NCBI GenBank assembly: GCA_965248805.1
Contig: CBDFKJ010000008.1
Span: 620,001 to 684,000 of the forward strand
Direction of reading: 5' to 3'
DNA: 64,000 nucleotides
Source of the DNA: CBDFKJ01 sp965248805
GTDB lineage: Bacteria > Pseudomonadota > Alphaproteobacteria > UBA6615
The notes beneath the pieces are model-generated. The model worked only from the letters and a program-made list of their open reading frames with translations, searched no databases and was not told the DNA's origin. A program made the translations under genes and the position numbers. Each line of letters begins with the position of its first letter. Positions within the stretch are counted from its first letter, which is position 1. This document shows, in pieces, positions 36,121 through 45,027 of this stretch.

Positions 36121-36300
36121 CTATCGCTCGTCGTCGGCGACCAGAACCAGGTCGACATTGTCGGCGTTGAGAGTGCGCTTGCCGGCATGCTCGAAGTTCA
36201 CCGTCACCCGCACCCCAATCGCGGACTGGATCTGCCCGATACCCCAATCCGGCTGGCCGCGCAGCCGTACCAGAGCGCCCGGAGCGAAATCACTGGACAT
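36121..36300 (-). CDS. DUF3553 small protein
   Basis: A 59-residue protein of the DUF3553 family, a single SH3-like beta-barrel. It reads FAPGALVRLRGQPDWGIGQI, then VRVTVNFEHAGKRTLNADNV with the DLVLV ending; the W-G-x-G-Q-I turn and the late N-F-E-H-A-G-K element are family marks. Such genes sit next to chpT in many alphaproteobacteria, as here, where it is divergent from chpT by 120 bp. Function unknown. It may be read through into fdsGB, 30 bp on. Confidence 0.85.
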   Translation of the reverse strand: MSSDFAPGALVRLRGQPDWGIGQIQSAIGVRVTVNFEHAGKRTLNADNVDLVLVADDER

Positions 36301-36420
36301 CGGCGGGTGAGGCGAAACACCTTGTCATGATCGAACCATTACAGGGTTGGCATTGGCTGACGTCAACCGGGTCTTAACGATGAGCATCGTAACGCTTGCG
36401 GCGACGATAGCGGAGGGGAA

Positions 36421-36864
36421 ATGCCAAGCGAAGCGGATCTGCACGTGGCGGAGTACATGTGCTCGCGCCTGTGCCACGATGTGATCGGCCCGGTCGGGGC
36501 GATCAACAATGGCCTGGAGCAGATGGCCGAGATGGGCGTCGGCGAGGGCGACGAGGCGGCCGAGCTAGTCCGCGCCAGCGCCAGGTCGGCCGCCGAAAAG
36601 CTGCAGTTCTTCCGATTGGCGTTCGGGTCCGCCGGCCGCTCGTCGGTCAATTTGAGCTTCGCCGACGCCGCCAAGTCCGTTCAGGTCCTGGCGACGCAGC
36701 GCATCGCGATCGAGTGGGATGCCGCGCACCAGCCGGCGGCGCCGGCACCCGGAGACGGGGCGGTCAAGCTGCTGCTCAACATGGTGATGCTCCGCAAGGC
36801 TGAACCACGCCGCAACACCGGGCCACGCCCGGTGTTGCCGACGGCGCGGCTTCGTGCGCCGTGA
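36421..36864 (+). pseudogene. chpT: Histidine phosphotransferase ChpT, C-terminally truncated
   Basis: ChpT passes phosphate from CckA to CtrA and CpdR. The first about 120 residues match: the phospho-acceptor helix MCSRLCHDVIGPVGAINNGL with its His-Asp, then SARSAAEKLQFFRLAFGSAG and a C-terminal-domain start ending AVKLLLNMVML. The remaining roughly 90 residues of the Bergerat-like domain are gone; the frame runs 23 codons into hairpin DNA (RKAEPRRNTGPRP) and stops. The kept part could still dimerise, but the receiver-docking domain is lost. Confidence 0.85.
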
Positions 36865-36921
36865 TCTGTACGTGATCGTGGGAACAAGAAAACCGCCGGC
36901 ACGAGGGCGCCGGCGGTTTTC
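36813..36921. repeat. Cluster of three perfect hairpins at the chpT/fliF junction
   Basis: Three inverted repeats in 109 bp: an 11-bp stem CAACACCGGGC/GCCCGGTGTTG with a 3-base loop (36813-36837); a 7-bp stem ACGGCGC/GCGCCGT (36841-36862); and a 13-bp stem GAAAACCGCCGGC/GCCGGCGGTTTTC (36888-36921) that carries A- and T-tracts on its two sides and so can serve as a bidirectional terminator between the convergent chpT and fliF remnants. Confidence 0.8.
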
Positions 36922-36931
36922 CTCGTGGCGC

Positions 36932-37645
36932 GAGGCGGTCTTCAAACTGCACGCGCATGTTCTCCGCCGTCCGTGCGTTGGCGGCCACGGCGGCGCCGGA
37001 GCTCGCCGTGGACAACAGCGTGCCGCTGCTATCGACGACGGAAACCCGCGCGGTCTGCATACCTTGCACCGCGGCGGCCACGAGCGTCTGGATCGCCGTG
37101 ACCTGGCCGGGCAAGAGTGTCGCACCGCGCAGCTGCACCATGATGGAGGCGCTGGGCTCGTCACGGTCGCGGCTGAACGGCTCGCGCGTCGGCAACACCA
37201 GATGCACGCGGGCGGCACGCACGGGGGCCAGCGATGTAATGGTGCGCGCGAACTCGCCCTCCAAGGCGCGCAGGCGTTTGATCTCCTGGCCTCGCTGAGT
37301 TGTGCCGAGCGCGCTTTCCTGGTCGAAAATTTCGTAGCCGACGGAGCCGCCTCTGAGCAGCCCTTCGCCGGCCAGCATCATGCGCAGCCGCAGCACTTCA
37401 TTCGCCGGCACAAAGATCTGAGTGCAGTCGCCGCGCAGCTCATACAGTACGCTCATGCCGTCCAAGCGGTTGACGATCTGGCTGGAATCGTCGACCGCGA
37501 GCTCGCCGAACAGCAAAGACATGCTCGGCGTGGACAGTCGCGTGGTCACGAAAGCGAAGAAGGCGACCAGTGCCGCGGCGACCATCGCCATCATGACCAG
37601 CCGTGCCGGCCCGAAGGCGCGCAGAGATTGAAATAGGGGGTTCAC
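36932..37645 (-). pseudogene. fliF: Flagellar M-ring protein FliF, N-terminal fragment
   Basis: FliF forms the MS ring at the flagellar base. From a GTG at 37645 the fragment reads VNPLFQSLRAFGPARLVMM, a first membrane helix (MVAAALVAFFAFVTTRL), LFGELAVDDSSQIVNRLDGM and the ring-building domain blocks GYEIFDQESALGTTQRGQE and YRAL-like LEGEFARTITSLAPVRAARV. It ends near MRVQFEDRL, after about 235 of some 550 residues. The frame stays open to 36776, but through hairpin DNA. The remaining ring domains, second membrane helix and FliG-binding tail are lost. Confidence 0.88.
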
Positions 37646-37674
37646 GATTTTACCGGCAGTTTCACGACGTCCTG

Positions 37675-37998
37675 TCAACACCGCTTTTTGCGAAAGTTGC
37701 AACGAAGCAAGGAGCGGCGGACTAAGAAGGCGTTAAACGCGCGGCAGTTTTTGCCGGGCAGCGTGGGCTCGAGGTTGTCGCGGAACCAGTCGAAGGTCCG
37801 GCCCTCGGCGATGGCAGCGTCCATGGCCCCCCGGATGTCCTGGAGGATGTCGAGCTTCATGGCCTTGGCGACGGTGAAGCTCCTGACATGGGTGGCGGCG
37901 TCGGTATCGCGCCAGTCGAAGCCGACATGGAAGCCTTTGGCGCGGAAATGCTTGACGGCTTCCTCGGGCGGCAGGTCGAGGATCTCGGGCTCGGGCAC
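37675..37998 (-). pseudogene. Phage head-morphogenesis protein (Mu gpF-like), N-terminal fragment
   Basis: First part of a minor head protein of the Mu F/SPP1 gp7 group. PEEAVKHFRAKGFHVGFDWR and TVAKAMKLDILQDIRGAMD followed by EGRTFDWFRDNLEPTL match the usual N-terminus, directly after the portal gene as in Mu-like phages. Such proteins run to 300-400 residues; the match stops after about 77 and the last 30 codons, beyond about 37765, are unrelated sequence toward fliF. Marks the left breakpoint of the prophage. Confidence 0.75.
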
Positions 37999-38004
37999 GG
38001 CGGA

Positions 38005-39459
38005 TCAGTCGTCGCCGGCGTCGTCTTCGACCAGCCCGGCCTCACCGGAGAGCCCGGCCGAGAAGGCCGCGCGGTGGAGCTTGGTCGCCACCGGCGTCTC
38101 ATCCATGCGGCCGTATAGACCACCGAGGCCGTCGCGCACGTCCTGGAAGCCATCGGCATTGCGGATGGCATCGAGGACGGGCTCGATCATGGGCTCCATG
38201 AGGGGTTGCCAGCCGTCGAGCTCGGCGGCGAGCGCCCGGTCGATGGAATCGTCCCGGCCGGCTTCGGCAAAGGCGAGCCGCTGCTCGGCGCTTGGCGCCG
38301 GCGCGTCCTCCCATTCGCCGCCGTAGGTGTCCTCGATGTAGCGCCGGGCCGGGCGCATCCCGCTCATGCGGGCGACGATCTCGTCGCGGGCGGCGCGGGC
38401 GCCCAGGTCCTCGGGCGGGGCGATCTCGCGCACGACGCGGGGACAGGCTGCGCCGGGATGGTTCCAATCGGTGAGCCAGCGGGCGACGGTGCGCTCGACG
38501 CCGGAGCAGATCATGCGCGACAGCGTGGCGACGCGTTCGTCACGCACCAGCTTCTGCACCTCGGCGGTGCCCTTCCACGGCCCCATCTCGGTGGTCGCGG
38601 TCTGCAACAGGACGGCCTCGACGATGAGGGCGTCCATGTATTTGCAGAACTGGGCATGATCGCCGCCGCTGCGCCGGGTGGCCTCGAGGAACGTAATCTC
38701 CTGACCCTCTGGGATGGCGATGCCGGCACCCTGGGCCAACCGCTGGAGGGTCTCGAGGAGACGGTCGACCTCTTCGGTTGTCGCGTTGCGGCCGTGTTTG
38801 CCCATGGGCGTCGGGGTGCCGAACTTCTCGAGTGCCACGGCCCAGTGGCGGATGCCGTTGCGCTTCAGCCAGACCGGCCAGAAGCAGAGCCGGGCGGCGC
38901 CGGGCCCGTGGGCCTGGCCGCCGTGCTCGGCGGGCATGCGGGCGAGCCAGAACTTGGCCTCGGGCACCGGCGCGCCGCGAGGGTGGGTCCGGCTGATCAG
39001 GCGCAGGTCCCCGTCCGTGCCGAAGCGGAAGCGCTCGGGCGCACGGGTGCGGATGGCGGCGATCTCGACCCGGCCGCCGGCCGGTTGCCAGATGATCTCG
39101 GCCACCGAATAGCCGTACCAGACGGCGTGGGCCATCTCGCGGAAGGCGGTATCGAAGTCGGCCGCCGCGAGCTGCTCGGCGAGGTCCTCGGCCGCCGCGG
39201 CATCGCGGCGCCCCGGCCCTCCCGGCTCGACGCGCCAGGGGATGGCCGAGACCGCATCGAGCAGTTGGGCAAGGCTGGTGGCGGCCTTCTCGTCGCGCAG
39301 GGTCTCGCGCCAGGCCGCCGGCCCGCCGCGTAGAATGCTCTGTGGCGATCCCGTAGCGCCGATGAACGGCGAGAGCGCGGCATCGATGCCGCCGCCGGTG
39401 GCGGCGACCTCGCCGCGGGGCGGCCGCGCCGGGGTCTTTGATCTGCGGTTGCGCGCCAT
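38005..39459 (-). CDS. Phage portal-like protein, Mu gp29 (DUF935)
   Basis: Portal protein of 484 residues, through which DNA enters the head. DUF935 marks: QSILRGGPAAWRETLRDEKA, AVWYGYSVAEIIWQP, LKRNGIRHWAVALEKFGTP, then TEMGPWKGTAEVQKLVRDE. C-terminal third is acidic and low in motif. Overlaps the terminase stop by TGATG, and the truncated gpF gene follows by 6 bp. Intact. Confidence 0.88.
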   Translation of the reverse strand: MARNRRSKTPARPPRGEVAATGGGIDAALSPFIGATGSPQSILRGGPAAWRETLRDEKAATSLAQLLDAVSAIPWRVEPGGPGRRDAAAAEDLAEQLAAADFDTAFREMAHAVWYGYSVAEIIWQPAGGRVEIAAIRTRAPERFRFGTDGDLRLISRTHPRGAPVPEAKFWLARMPAEHGGQAHGPGAARLCFWPVWLKRNGIRHWAVALEKFGTPTPMGKHGRNATTEEVDRLLETLQRLAQGAGIAIPEGQEITFLEATRRSGGDHAQFCKYMDALIVEAVLLQTATTEMGPWKGTAEVQKLVRDERVATLSRMICSGVERTVARWLTDWNHPGAACPRVVREIAPPEDLGARAARDEIVARMSGMRPARRYIEDTYGGEWEDAPAPSAEQRLAFAEAGRDDSIDRALAAELDGWQPLMEPMIEPVLDAIRNADGFQDVRDGLGGLYGRMDETPVATKLHRAAFSAGLSGEAGLVEDDAGDD

Positions 39460-40880
39460 CAGTGCCAGCCGCTCCAGTCGGTGCCGCCGTTGACGATGTT
39501 GAGGCGCCGGTCGATGGCGTAGGCATCATTGTCGCCGCCGTAGGCGGCCAGCCCTGAGTAACGGCCATTGGTGGTGCGCGCGGTAAAGGGCCCGGTCGTA
39601 TCGGCCGCCGCGGCGCAGGCCAAGGCAATGGCCCAGAAGCGGTCGGCATGACCGTCGGTGGCGCTGCGTTCGGCGACAAGACGGGGGGCGCCGGTGGCGC
39701 CGGCCTCGGCGCGCACGCTGTGCAGGTCGCGCCTGAGCTCGTCATCGGCGGGAATGCGCAGGCGGCGGTCTTCCAGGACCTCGCGCAGCGCCGTGGCGAC
39801 ATCGAGCTTGCGGGGTGCGGACATCTGCACCCCCTCGACGTGCAGCCGGCCGTGCGTGTCCTGAAGGCGTTCGACCATCATCTCGCCCATGCCGGTCTGG
39901 TCGACCGCGATGCGCAGTGGCCGGTAGCGCCGATCGAGTGCGGCGACGATCGCCTCCTGCTCGGAAAAGGTGATGTTGTGGCGAACCACCAGCTCGCGCA
40001 GCCAGAGCACGTCGCCCACCGTCTCGACCGCGGCGGCGACCCAGAGATCGTGGCGGCGCGCGATGTCGATTCCGATATGGGCCGGACCGCCCGCATAGCC
40101 GTCGGGCGCTCCGGCACCGGCGTCTTCGGCGGCGCGGATCAGCTCCCAGGCGAGCCAGGCACCGGCACCGGCCGACGGAACGCAATCCAACTCCTCCGCC
40201 GCGCGGATGCCGTATCGGTGGCGGATCTCCGCCTCCCACACCGCCTCGGCCTCTGGTGACCAGTCCTGCCCCGTAACCGCACAGATGCGTTCGTACAGCC
40301 CCTCGGCGAGCGCCTGTCCCAAGGTGACCGTATGCAGGCTGCCGGAGGTCACGCCGTCGCGGATATCGCGCACCAGCGCGGCAAACGGCGAGGCCTCGCC
40401 GTCATGGGTCGAGAGGACATGCACGCGGCCGCCCCACAAGCCGAAGGCGAGCGCGGCCTTGAGCACCTCGCCGAGGTTGTCGACGAAGGCGGCCTCGTCG
40501 ATGACGGCGATATCGCCCGGCCGGCCCTTGGAGCGGAATGCGCGCGGCGCCGAGGTCATCGCCAGCACCTCCTTGCCCGAGGCCAGCGCCAGACGGAACG
40601 CCTGCACGTCGCGCTCGCCGTCGCGGATCAGGGTCTCGCCGACGGCCTCGACGCCGACATTGAGGGTCCGCGCCCACTCGGCGCAGTCGTCGATGAAGCC
40701 GCGGGTCATGTCCTTGTTGTAGGACTGGTAATAGACGTTGCCCCGGTCCTCACCGGCGTGCATCACGGCATCGTAGGCCTCGGCCCATGAGAGCCCGATG
40801 CGCCGCGGCTTCTCGATCACCTTGACGCCGGCGCGATCGGCAACCCAGCGCGCCTGGTAGGGCAACGGGGTGCGGTTCAC
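39459..40880 (-). CDS. Phage terminase large subunit, Mu gp28-like
   Basis: Packaging ATPase/nuclease of 473 residues. ATPase part: KPRRIGLSWAEAYDAV (Walker A-like R-x-G-x-S), IAVIDEAAFVDNLGEVL (Walker B with Asp-Glu) and VHVLSTHDGEASPF (coupling motif). RNase H-like nuclease part: HIGIDIARRHDLWV with its first acidic ligand and LRIAVDQTGMGEMMVE with the second. Overlaps the DUF3486 gene by 4 bp. Intact. A second, unrelated terminase lies at 51.5-52.8 kb. Confidence 0.9.
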   Translation of the reverse strand: MNRTPLPYQARWVADRAGVKVIEKPRRIGLSWAEAYDAVMHAGEDRGNVYYQSYNKDMTRGFIDDCAEWARTLNVGVEAVGETLIRDGERDVQAFRLALASGKEVLAMTSAPRAFRSKGRPGDIAVIDEAAFVDNLGEVLKAALAFGLWGGRVHVLSTHDGEASPFAALVRDIRDGVTSGSLHTVTLGQALAEGLYERICAVTGQDWSPEAEAVWEAEIRHRYGIRAAEELDCVPSAGAGAWLAWELIRAAEDAGAGAPDGYAGGPAHIGIDIARRHDLWVAAAVETVGDVLWLRELVVRHNITFSEQEAIVAALDRRYRPLRIAVDQTGMGEMMVERLQDTHGRLHVEGVQMSAPRKLDVATALREVLEDRRLRIPADDELRRDLHSVRAEAGATGAPRLVAERSATDGHADRFWAIALACAAAADTTGPFTARTTNGRYSGLAAYGGDNDAYAIDRRLNIVNGGTDWSGWH

Positions 40881-41386
40881 GGCGCCGCCCCTTCGATGGC
40901 GGCGCGGATCGCGGCCGCGGTATCGGCCGTGAGGCCGGCCTTGGTTGCAGCCTTGTCGGCGGCGTGGGCCGCTTCTCTCAGAACCTGACGGCGCTCGCGG
41001 CGGATCGAGATCGAGGCCCGCGCGACCTCGGCAAGGGCACGGGCGGCAGCAGTGATCTGCTTCATGTCGCCCCGTTCGGCGGCGAGCAGGAGATCGAAGA
41101 TAAGGGTCTGCACTTGGCGCAAGGCGCCCTCGGCCAGGGCGCCGGCATCGTCAGGCGTGGCCGCCAGCAGGGTTTCCGCCTGCTCGGTGGCCAGACGGGT
41201 CTGCTCGATCCGCCTCTCCAGCGCCGCGCCATGCTGGTGCAACGCCGACTTGCCGATCGGGTGACCCTGTTCGGCGATCCAGTCGGCAAACTCGGTGTAG
41301 CCGGAGAAACCGCGTTCGACGATCAGTGCGTCGAGCTGGGCGCGCAATCCGCGCGGCAGCGCCAGCACCTTGGAACGCCGCGGCAT
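40877..41386 (-). CDS. Phage protein, Mu gp27-like (DUF3486), probable small terminase
   Basis: A 169-residue DUF3486 protein. Start MPRRSKVLALPRGLRAQLDA and YTEFADWIAEQGHPIGKSAL look like a DNA-binding helix-turn-helix, followed by a long helical part rich in Ala/Arg. It stands directly before the large terminase as in Mu. 41386 is preferred as start for the family N-terminus and because it meets the upstream stop (TGATG). Confidence 0.85.
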   Translation of the reverse strand: MPRRSKVLALPRGLRAQLDALIVERGFSGYTEFADWIAEQGHPIGKSALHQHGAALERRIEQTRLATEQAETLLAATPDDAGALAEGALRQVQTLIFDLLLAAERGDMKQITAAARALAEVARASISIRRERRQVLREAAHAADKAATKAGLTADTAAAIRAAIEGAAP

Positions 41387-41718
41387 CAGTCGCCCGGCCG
41401 CGACCGGGGTGGCCGGCGGATGCCGGGCTCGCAGGGAACCTGGTAGTCGGCCACGTCGTAGCCGTGGCGTGTGAGCACGACCCGCCAGGGATCGACCGCG
41501 TGGCGCTCGATCGTGACCAGCTTGCGGGATTCCAGGTAGGCGATCTGGTCGCGCAGCCAGTGCCGGGTGATGCCGAGATAGCCGGCGACCAGCACCTCGC
41601 GGATCATCCTCTCGGTGGCGCCGAGATGGCCGCCGATCCGGAGCGTACGAAGGATGTCCCAGCGCGCTGCCGGCAGCATACGCTCGTCGATCAGCGGGTT
41701 GATATCGTGCTCGCTCAT
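41386..41718 (-). CDS. Phage protein, VpaChn25_0724/Mu gp26-like winged helix
   Basis: A 110-residue protein with a winged-helix look: MLPAARWDILRTLRIGGHLG, REVLVAGYLGITRHWLRDQI, AYLESRKLVTIERH. The family occurs in Mu-like packaging modules at this place and has no proven role. Overlaps both neighbours by 1-4 bp, so it belongs to the same polycistron. Confidence 0.75.
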   Translation of the reverse strand: MSEHDINPLIDERMLPAARWDILRTLRIGGHLGATERMIREVLVAGYLGITRHWLRDQIAYLESRKLVTIERHAVDPWRVVLTRHGYDVADYQVPCEPGIRRPPRSRPGD

Positions 41719-42059
41719 TTACCGTCTCCGTTCCAGACCCGCTCCGCGGCGCTGAAGCGCTCATCGAGCCGCGCCAGCATGACCGAGTGATCCTCCAGCA
41801 TGCCGATCACGCGGCTGGTCATCTGCACCCAGTCGTCGCGCCGCACATAGTGCTCGGCGACGTGCAGCCGGAGGCCCGCCAGGTCGCGCTCGATCGCCAC
41901 GATCCGCGCCGGGCCGTCATCGCCGGCGGCGCTGGCCTGGGCCGCCGGGCCGCCGGTGCGAATCACCCCCAGCCGTTGCAGCGCCAGCACCAGGGCGCCC
42001 AGCAGGATCACCACCGCCGCGACCCCGCCGAACGCTTGCCAGGCCGCGGGCTCGATCAC
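41715..42059 (-). CDS. Phage membrane protein, DUF2730/Mu gp25-like
   Basis: About 114 residues from a GTG at 42059. An N-terminal membrane helix (VAAVVILLGALVLALQRLGV) is followed by a coiled-coil-prone cytoplasmic part (RIVAIERDLAGLRLHVAEHY, SRVIGMLEDHSVMLARLDER). Position, size and layout fit the Mu gp25 type. GTG overlaps the upstream stop by 4 bp. Function unknown. Confidence 0.65.
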   Translation of the reverse strand: MIEPAAWQAFGGVAAVVILLGALVLALQRLGVIRTGGPAAQASAAGDDGPARIVAIERDLAGLRLHVAEHYVRRDDWVQMTSRVIGMLEDHSVMLARLDERFSAAERVWNGDGK

Positions 42060-42553
42060 CGTCCCGTGTCCCGCTTGGCGAGCTGTCGTGCGCCGAACCA
42101 CCACAAGACGCAGGTGGTGGCGAGGTAGAGCACGGTGTCGATGATGCGGGGGCGGATATCGATGGTCTCCATGTCGGAGCCGCCGAGCGTGAAGTAAATC
42201 GTGCCGACGAGGCCGACGAACATGAAGGTGAGGCCGGGCCGGGTCAGGCCGCGCACGACATCGACGAAGACCAGCCACTTGCTGTCGCCCCGCGACCAGC
42301 GCCGCGAGGCTTCTTTGTAGGAGGCCTCCAATGCCGACCAGGCGGCTTGGTCGCGAGCCGATTCGGCCTCGACGGCGGCGACACGCTCGGCCGAGGCCGC
42401 CTCGGCCCGGGCCATCTCCATGTCGAGCCGGCGCAACTCCATCTCCTGGGCGTGGCGCTGCTTGGCCTGGAAGTAGCTGGAAAAGAAGCTGACCGCGGTG
42501 CCGAGCAGGCCCGAGACGCCACCGGTCAGGATCGAAAGCAGCACATCAAGCAT
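42056..42553 (-). CDS. Phage holin-like membrane protein
   Basis: A 165-residue protein: N-terminal hydrophobic segment (MLDVLLSILTGGVSGLLGTA), a long charged helix (AQEMELRRLDMEMARAEAAS), then two membrane helices (GLTFMFVGLVGTIYFTL and IIDTVLYLATTCVLWWFGA). This resembles the three-helix holin-type proteins of alphaproteobacterial phages and gene-transfer agents. ATG 42553 overlaps the DUF5675 gene. Confidence 0.65.
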   Translation of the reverse strand: MLDVLLSILTGGVSGLLGTAVSFFSSYFQAKQRHAQEMELRRLDMEMARAEAASAERVAAVEAESARDQAAWSALEASYKEASRRWSRGDSKWLVFVDVVRGLTRPGLTFMFVGLVGTIYFTLGGSDMETIDIRPRIIDTVLYLATTCVLWWFGARQLAKRDTGR

Positions 42554-42974
42554 GGCCAATCTCCAACTCGAAGGGCCGGCCGGCGGCCCAGGCCATGAGG
42601 TGCCGCAGTGCCGTGCGGCTGCCGAGCACGGCCTGCTGCGCCCGGCCCTTGACCGTGAGGCGGCCGGACCGGAGCCCCGGCAGCAGGCAGCCCAGCGTGT
42701 GGGTGTGAAGCCCCGCCTCGACATCGCCGCCGACGTTGCCGGCATGGATCAGGATGTGTGAGCGGTCCGCTACACATGTGACGAGCAGACAGCGCCCGAA
42801 ACGGGGCGAGAGGTGTGGCAATGTCTCGTAGACGCCTTCCGGGATGCACGAGCGGTTGCGCCGGTTATCCCGCCATGGCGGCTCCATGGTGTGCAGATGC
42901 AGATCGCCCGCCGCCAGGACACCCATGGTGCCGTGCACGCTCGACTGGTTGCGGATCAGGCTGGCCCGTCGCAT
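42546..42974 (-). CDS. DUF5675 phage protein
   Basis: A 142-residue DUF5675 protein. Marks: HGTMGVLAAGDLHLHTMEPP, NRSCIPEGVYETLPHLSPRF and HILIHAGNVGGDVEAGLHTH. Often in phage lysis modules; the conserved His/Asn cluster suggests an enzymatic role but none is proven. ATG 42974 gives the usual start. It is the first gene of the minus-strand module and stands 7 bp from the N-truncated tape-measure gene, leaving no room for a promoter, which supports a rearrangement joint here. Confidence 0.7.
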   Translation of the reverse strand: MRRASLIRNQSSVHGTMGVLAAGDLHLHTMEPPWRDNRRNRSCIPEGVYETLPHLSPRFGRCLLVTCVADRSHILIHAGNVGGDVEAGLHTHTLGCLLPGLRSGRLTVKGRAQQAVLGSRTALRHLMAWAAGRPFELEIGHA

Positions 42975-42980
42975 GGGTAG

Positions 42981-44645
42981 GTCGCCGCCGCCGGTGTCGC
43001 ATCGCTGGCGGCCGCCGGCCGCGTGAGAACGCTGACCGGCTCGGTGCGCGCCCTCAACACCGCGATCCGCGCTAATCCGATCGGCCTGGTTGCGGCAGGC
43101 GCGGCGGCGGCCGCCGCCGCGTTGGTCGATTACGCCACCTCCGCCCGCGACGCGGCGGACGCGCATCAGGAGTTCAATGCCAGGTCCGGACCCTCAGTCG
43201 ATCGTCGCCTGGTAGGCCTGCTCAATCCTGGCGTAGGAAGGGCGGTGCTGACGCACGACCGCCGGGTCGCGCGCAATGCGCCCGGTCTGCTCCTGGAGGC
43301 GGTCCGTGCCGGCGAAACGATCTCGCAAGATGTCGCGCGGCGCTTGCACGAGTTCAACGCGCGCCTCGCGGAGGATCTCGCGTTCGACCCCAGTTTGATC
43401 GAAGCGGCGGCGGGCGACACCAACGCGGCGATCGCTATCCTGGAGGAGGTGCTGAAAGGCGCCGAGGCGGCGCTGGCCGACGCCGAAGGACGGCTCGCCC
43501 GGACGCGGGGCATCGCGTCCACGAACGCGGAAAACCAGGTCGCCGCGCGCAAGGCCGAGCGCGACGCCCTCGATGCTGAAATCGCTGCGCTGAAGACGGC
43601 GCGCGATGCCGGGATCGGCGGTGCGCCCGCTTCGGCCGAGCGCGAGTCGGTACCTGCTGCACCGGCCACCACGGAGGCGGGCCAGAAGGCTATCGCGCAA
43701 CTGGAGCGCCAGCTTGCGCTGACCGCCGAGAGGCGCCGGGAAGCGCTCGCCGAGCTCGAGGCGGCCGGGCTCGCATTGGCCGGGCCTTATGCCAGCGCCC
43801 GCGCCGAGATCGAGAAGTGGCTCGAAGAGACCCTGGCCGCGCTCGAGGCCGCCGCGGAGGGCCATGAAGACTACGCGGCCCGCGTCGCCGAGGCGCGCGA
43901 GATTGCGGCCGAGCGGCTGAGACGGGTGGACGAGGAAGAGGCCGCCGAGCGGCTTCGCATCTCCAAGCGCTGGCAGGACGGCGTCATCCGGGGACTGAAG
44001 GATGTCGCCGGCGAAAGCAATAACGCCGCCGCCGCCATGGAGGACGGCGTCAAGCGGGCGTTCGCCGGCATGGAGGACGCGCTGGTCGAGTTCGCCCGCA
44101 CCGGCAAGATAACCTTCTCCGACCTGGTCGATTCCATCCTCGCCGACATCGCCCGCATGACCATCCGCCAGTCGATCACAGGACCGCTGGCAAGCGCGCT
44201 GTCAGGCTGGCTCCTCGGCCTGAACAGCAACCCTGCCGCCGGCGCGCGCCCGGGGGCGATCGCTGCCGGCACCGCGACCGGGGTCTACCACGCGGGCGGC
44301 GTCGCGGGCGCCCCGGGCGGCGTCAAGCGTGCCGTGCCGCCGGAGGTTTTCGCGGGCGCGCGTCGCTATCACCGCGGCGGCCTCGCCGGGATGCTGCGGC
44401 CGGACGAGGTGCCGATCATCGCCCAGCGCGGCGAGCGCATCCTGTCGCGCGCCGAGACCCGCGCGCTCGTCCGGCCGCCCGACATCAAGATCGAGATCCT
44501 CAACCAGAACACGCCGAAGCGGGGAGCCGTTGTCGATCAGCCCCGTTTCGAGGCCGAGCGCTGGGTGATCTCCGTGGTCACCGACGATGTCGAGGCCAAC
44601 GGCAGGATCGCCAAGGCAATCGACGCCCGCCAGATGGCGTTCTGA
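42981..44645 (+). pseudogene. Phage tail tape-measure protein, N-terminally truncated
   Basis: C-terminal part of the ruler protein that sets tail length. It opens in the hydrophobic core typical of the middle of such proteins (ALNTAIRANPIGLVAAGAAA), then long Ala/Glu/Arg helices (residues about 130-330), and the Gly-rich C-terminus YHRGGLAGMLRPDEVPIIAQ and RGERILSRAET that ends lambda-type tape measures. No in-frame ATG; the frame opens after a TAG at 42978, and the first start codon is a GTG at 43023. The missing N-terminal part should be several hundred residues. The stop overlaps the next gene (TGATG). Confidence 0.75.
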
Positions 44646-45025
44646 TGGCGGCCTGGCCCGAGTATGCGGCGGTCGCGGCCGACGGCTACGGCGCCGGCCA
44701 GGACGGCGATGTCGCCCGCACGCCGTTCGAGGACGGCCTGGTGCGCCAGGAGAAGCGATTCACCGCGGCGCTCAGCGTGCGCCTCATCACCGCCTATCTG
44801 GCCGACGACGATGCATATGTGCGCTTTCGCACCTGGGCCACCGAGGACGCCCACCGCTGGTTCGCCTGGGCCGACCCCGAGGACGGTCTGGTGCGCGAGG
44901 TGCGGGTACGCGGCGGTGCCGGCGGCATTCAGTATCGTGCCCGCGTCCGCGGCGGACGGCGGAGCTGGGAGCTGACTTGCGAACTGGAGGGCTACATGAG
45001 CCGAACCATAGAGACGGGAGTCTGA
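44645..45025 (+). CDS. Phage tail-module protein, unknown
   Basis: A 126-residue protein: WPEYAAVAADGYGAGQDGDV, DGLVRQEKRFTAALSVRLIT, FRTWATEDAHRWFAWADPED and a beta-rich end. I do not recognise a named domain. The high Trp/Asp content and place between tape measure and tail fibre fit a minor tail protein. Starts within the tape-measure stop; its TGA is 2 bp before the next ATG. Confidence 0.6.
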   Translation: MAAWPEYAAVAADGYGAGQDGDVARTPFEDGLVRQEKRFTAALSVRLITAYLADDDAYVRFRTWATEDAHRWFAWADPEDGLVREVRVRGGAGGIQYRARVRGGRRSWELTCELEGYMSRTIETGV

Positions 45026-45027
45026 TC

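Noticed and set aside
36813..36921. Hairpins as an integron attC or CRISPR-like array
   Set aside because: Stems differ in sequence and length, and no integrase, cassette or spacer pattern exists.
43194..43865. Minus-strand frame in the tape-measure gene
   Set aside because: Although its end looks protein-like, the plus strand has a continuous tape-measure pattern and the frame has no start signal or family.
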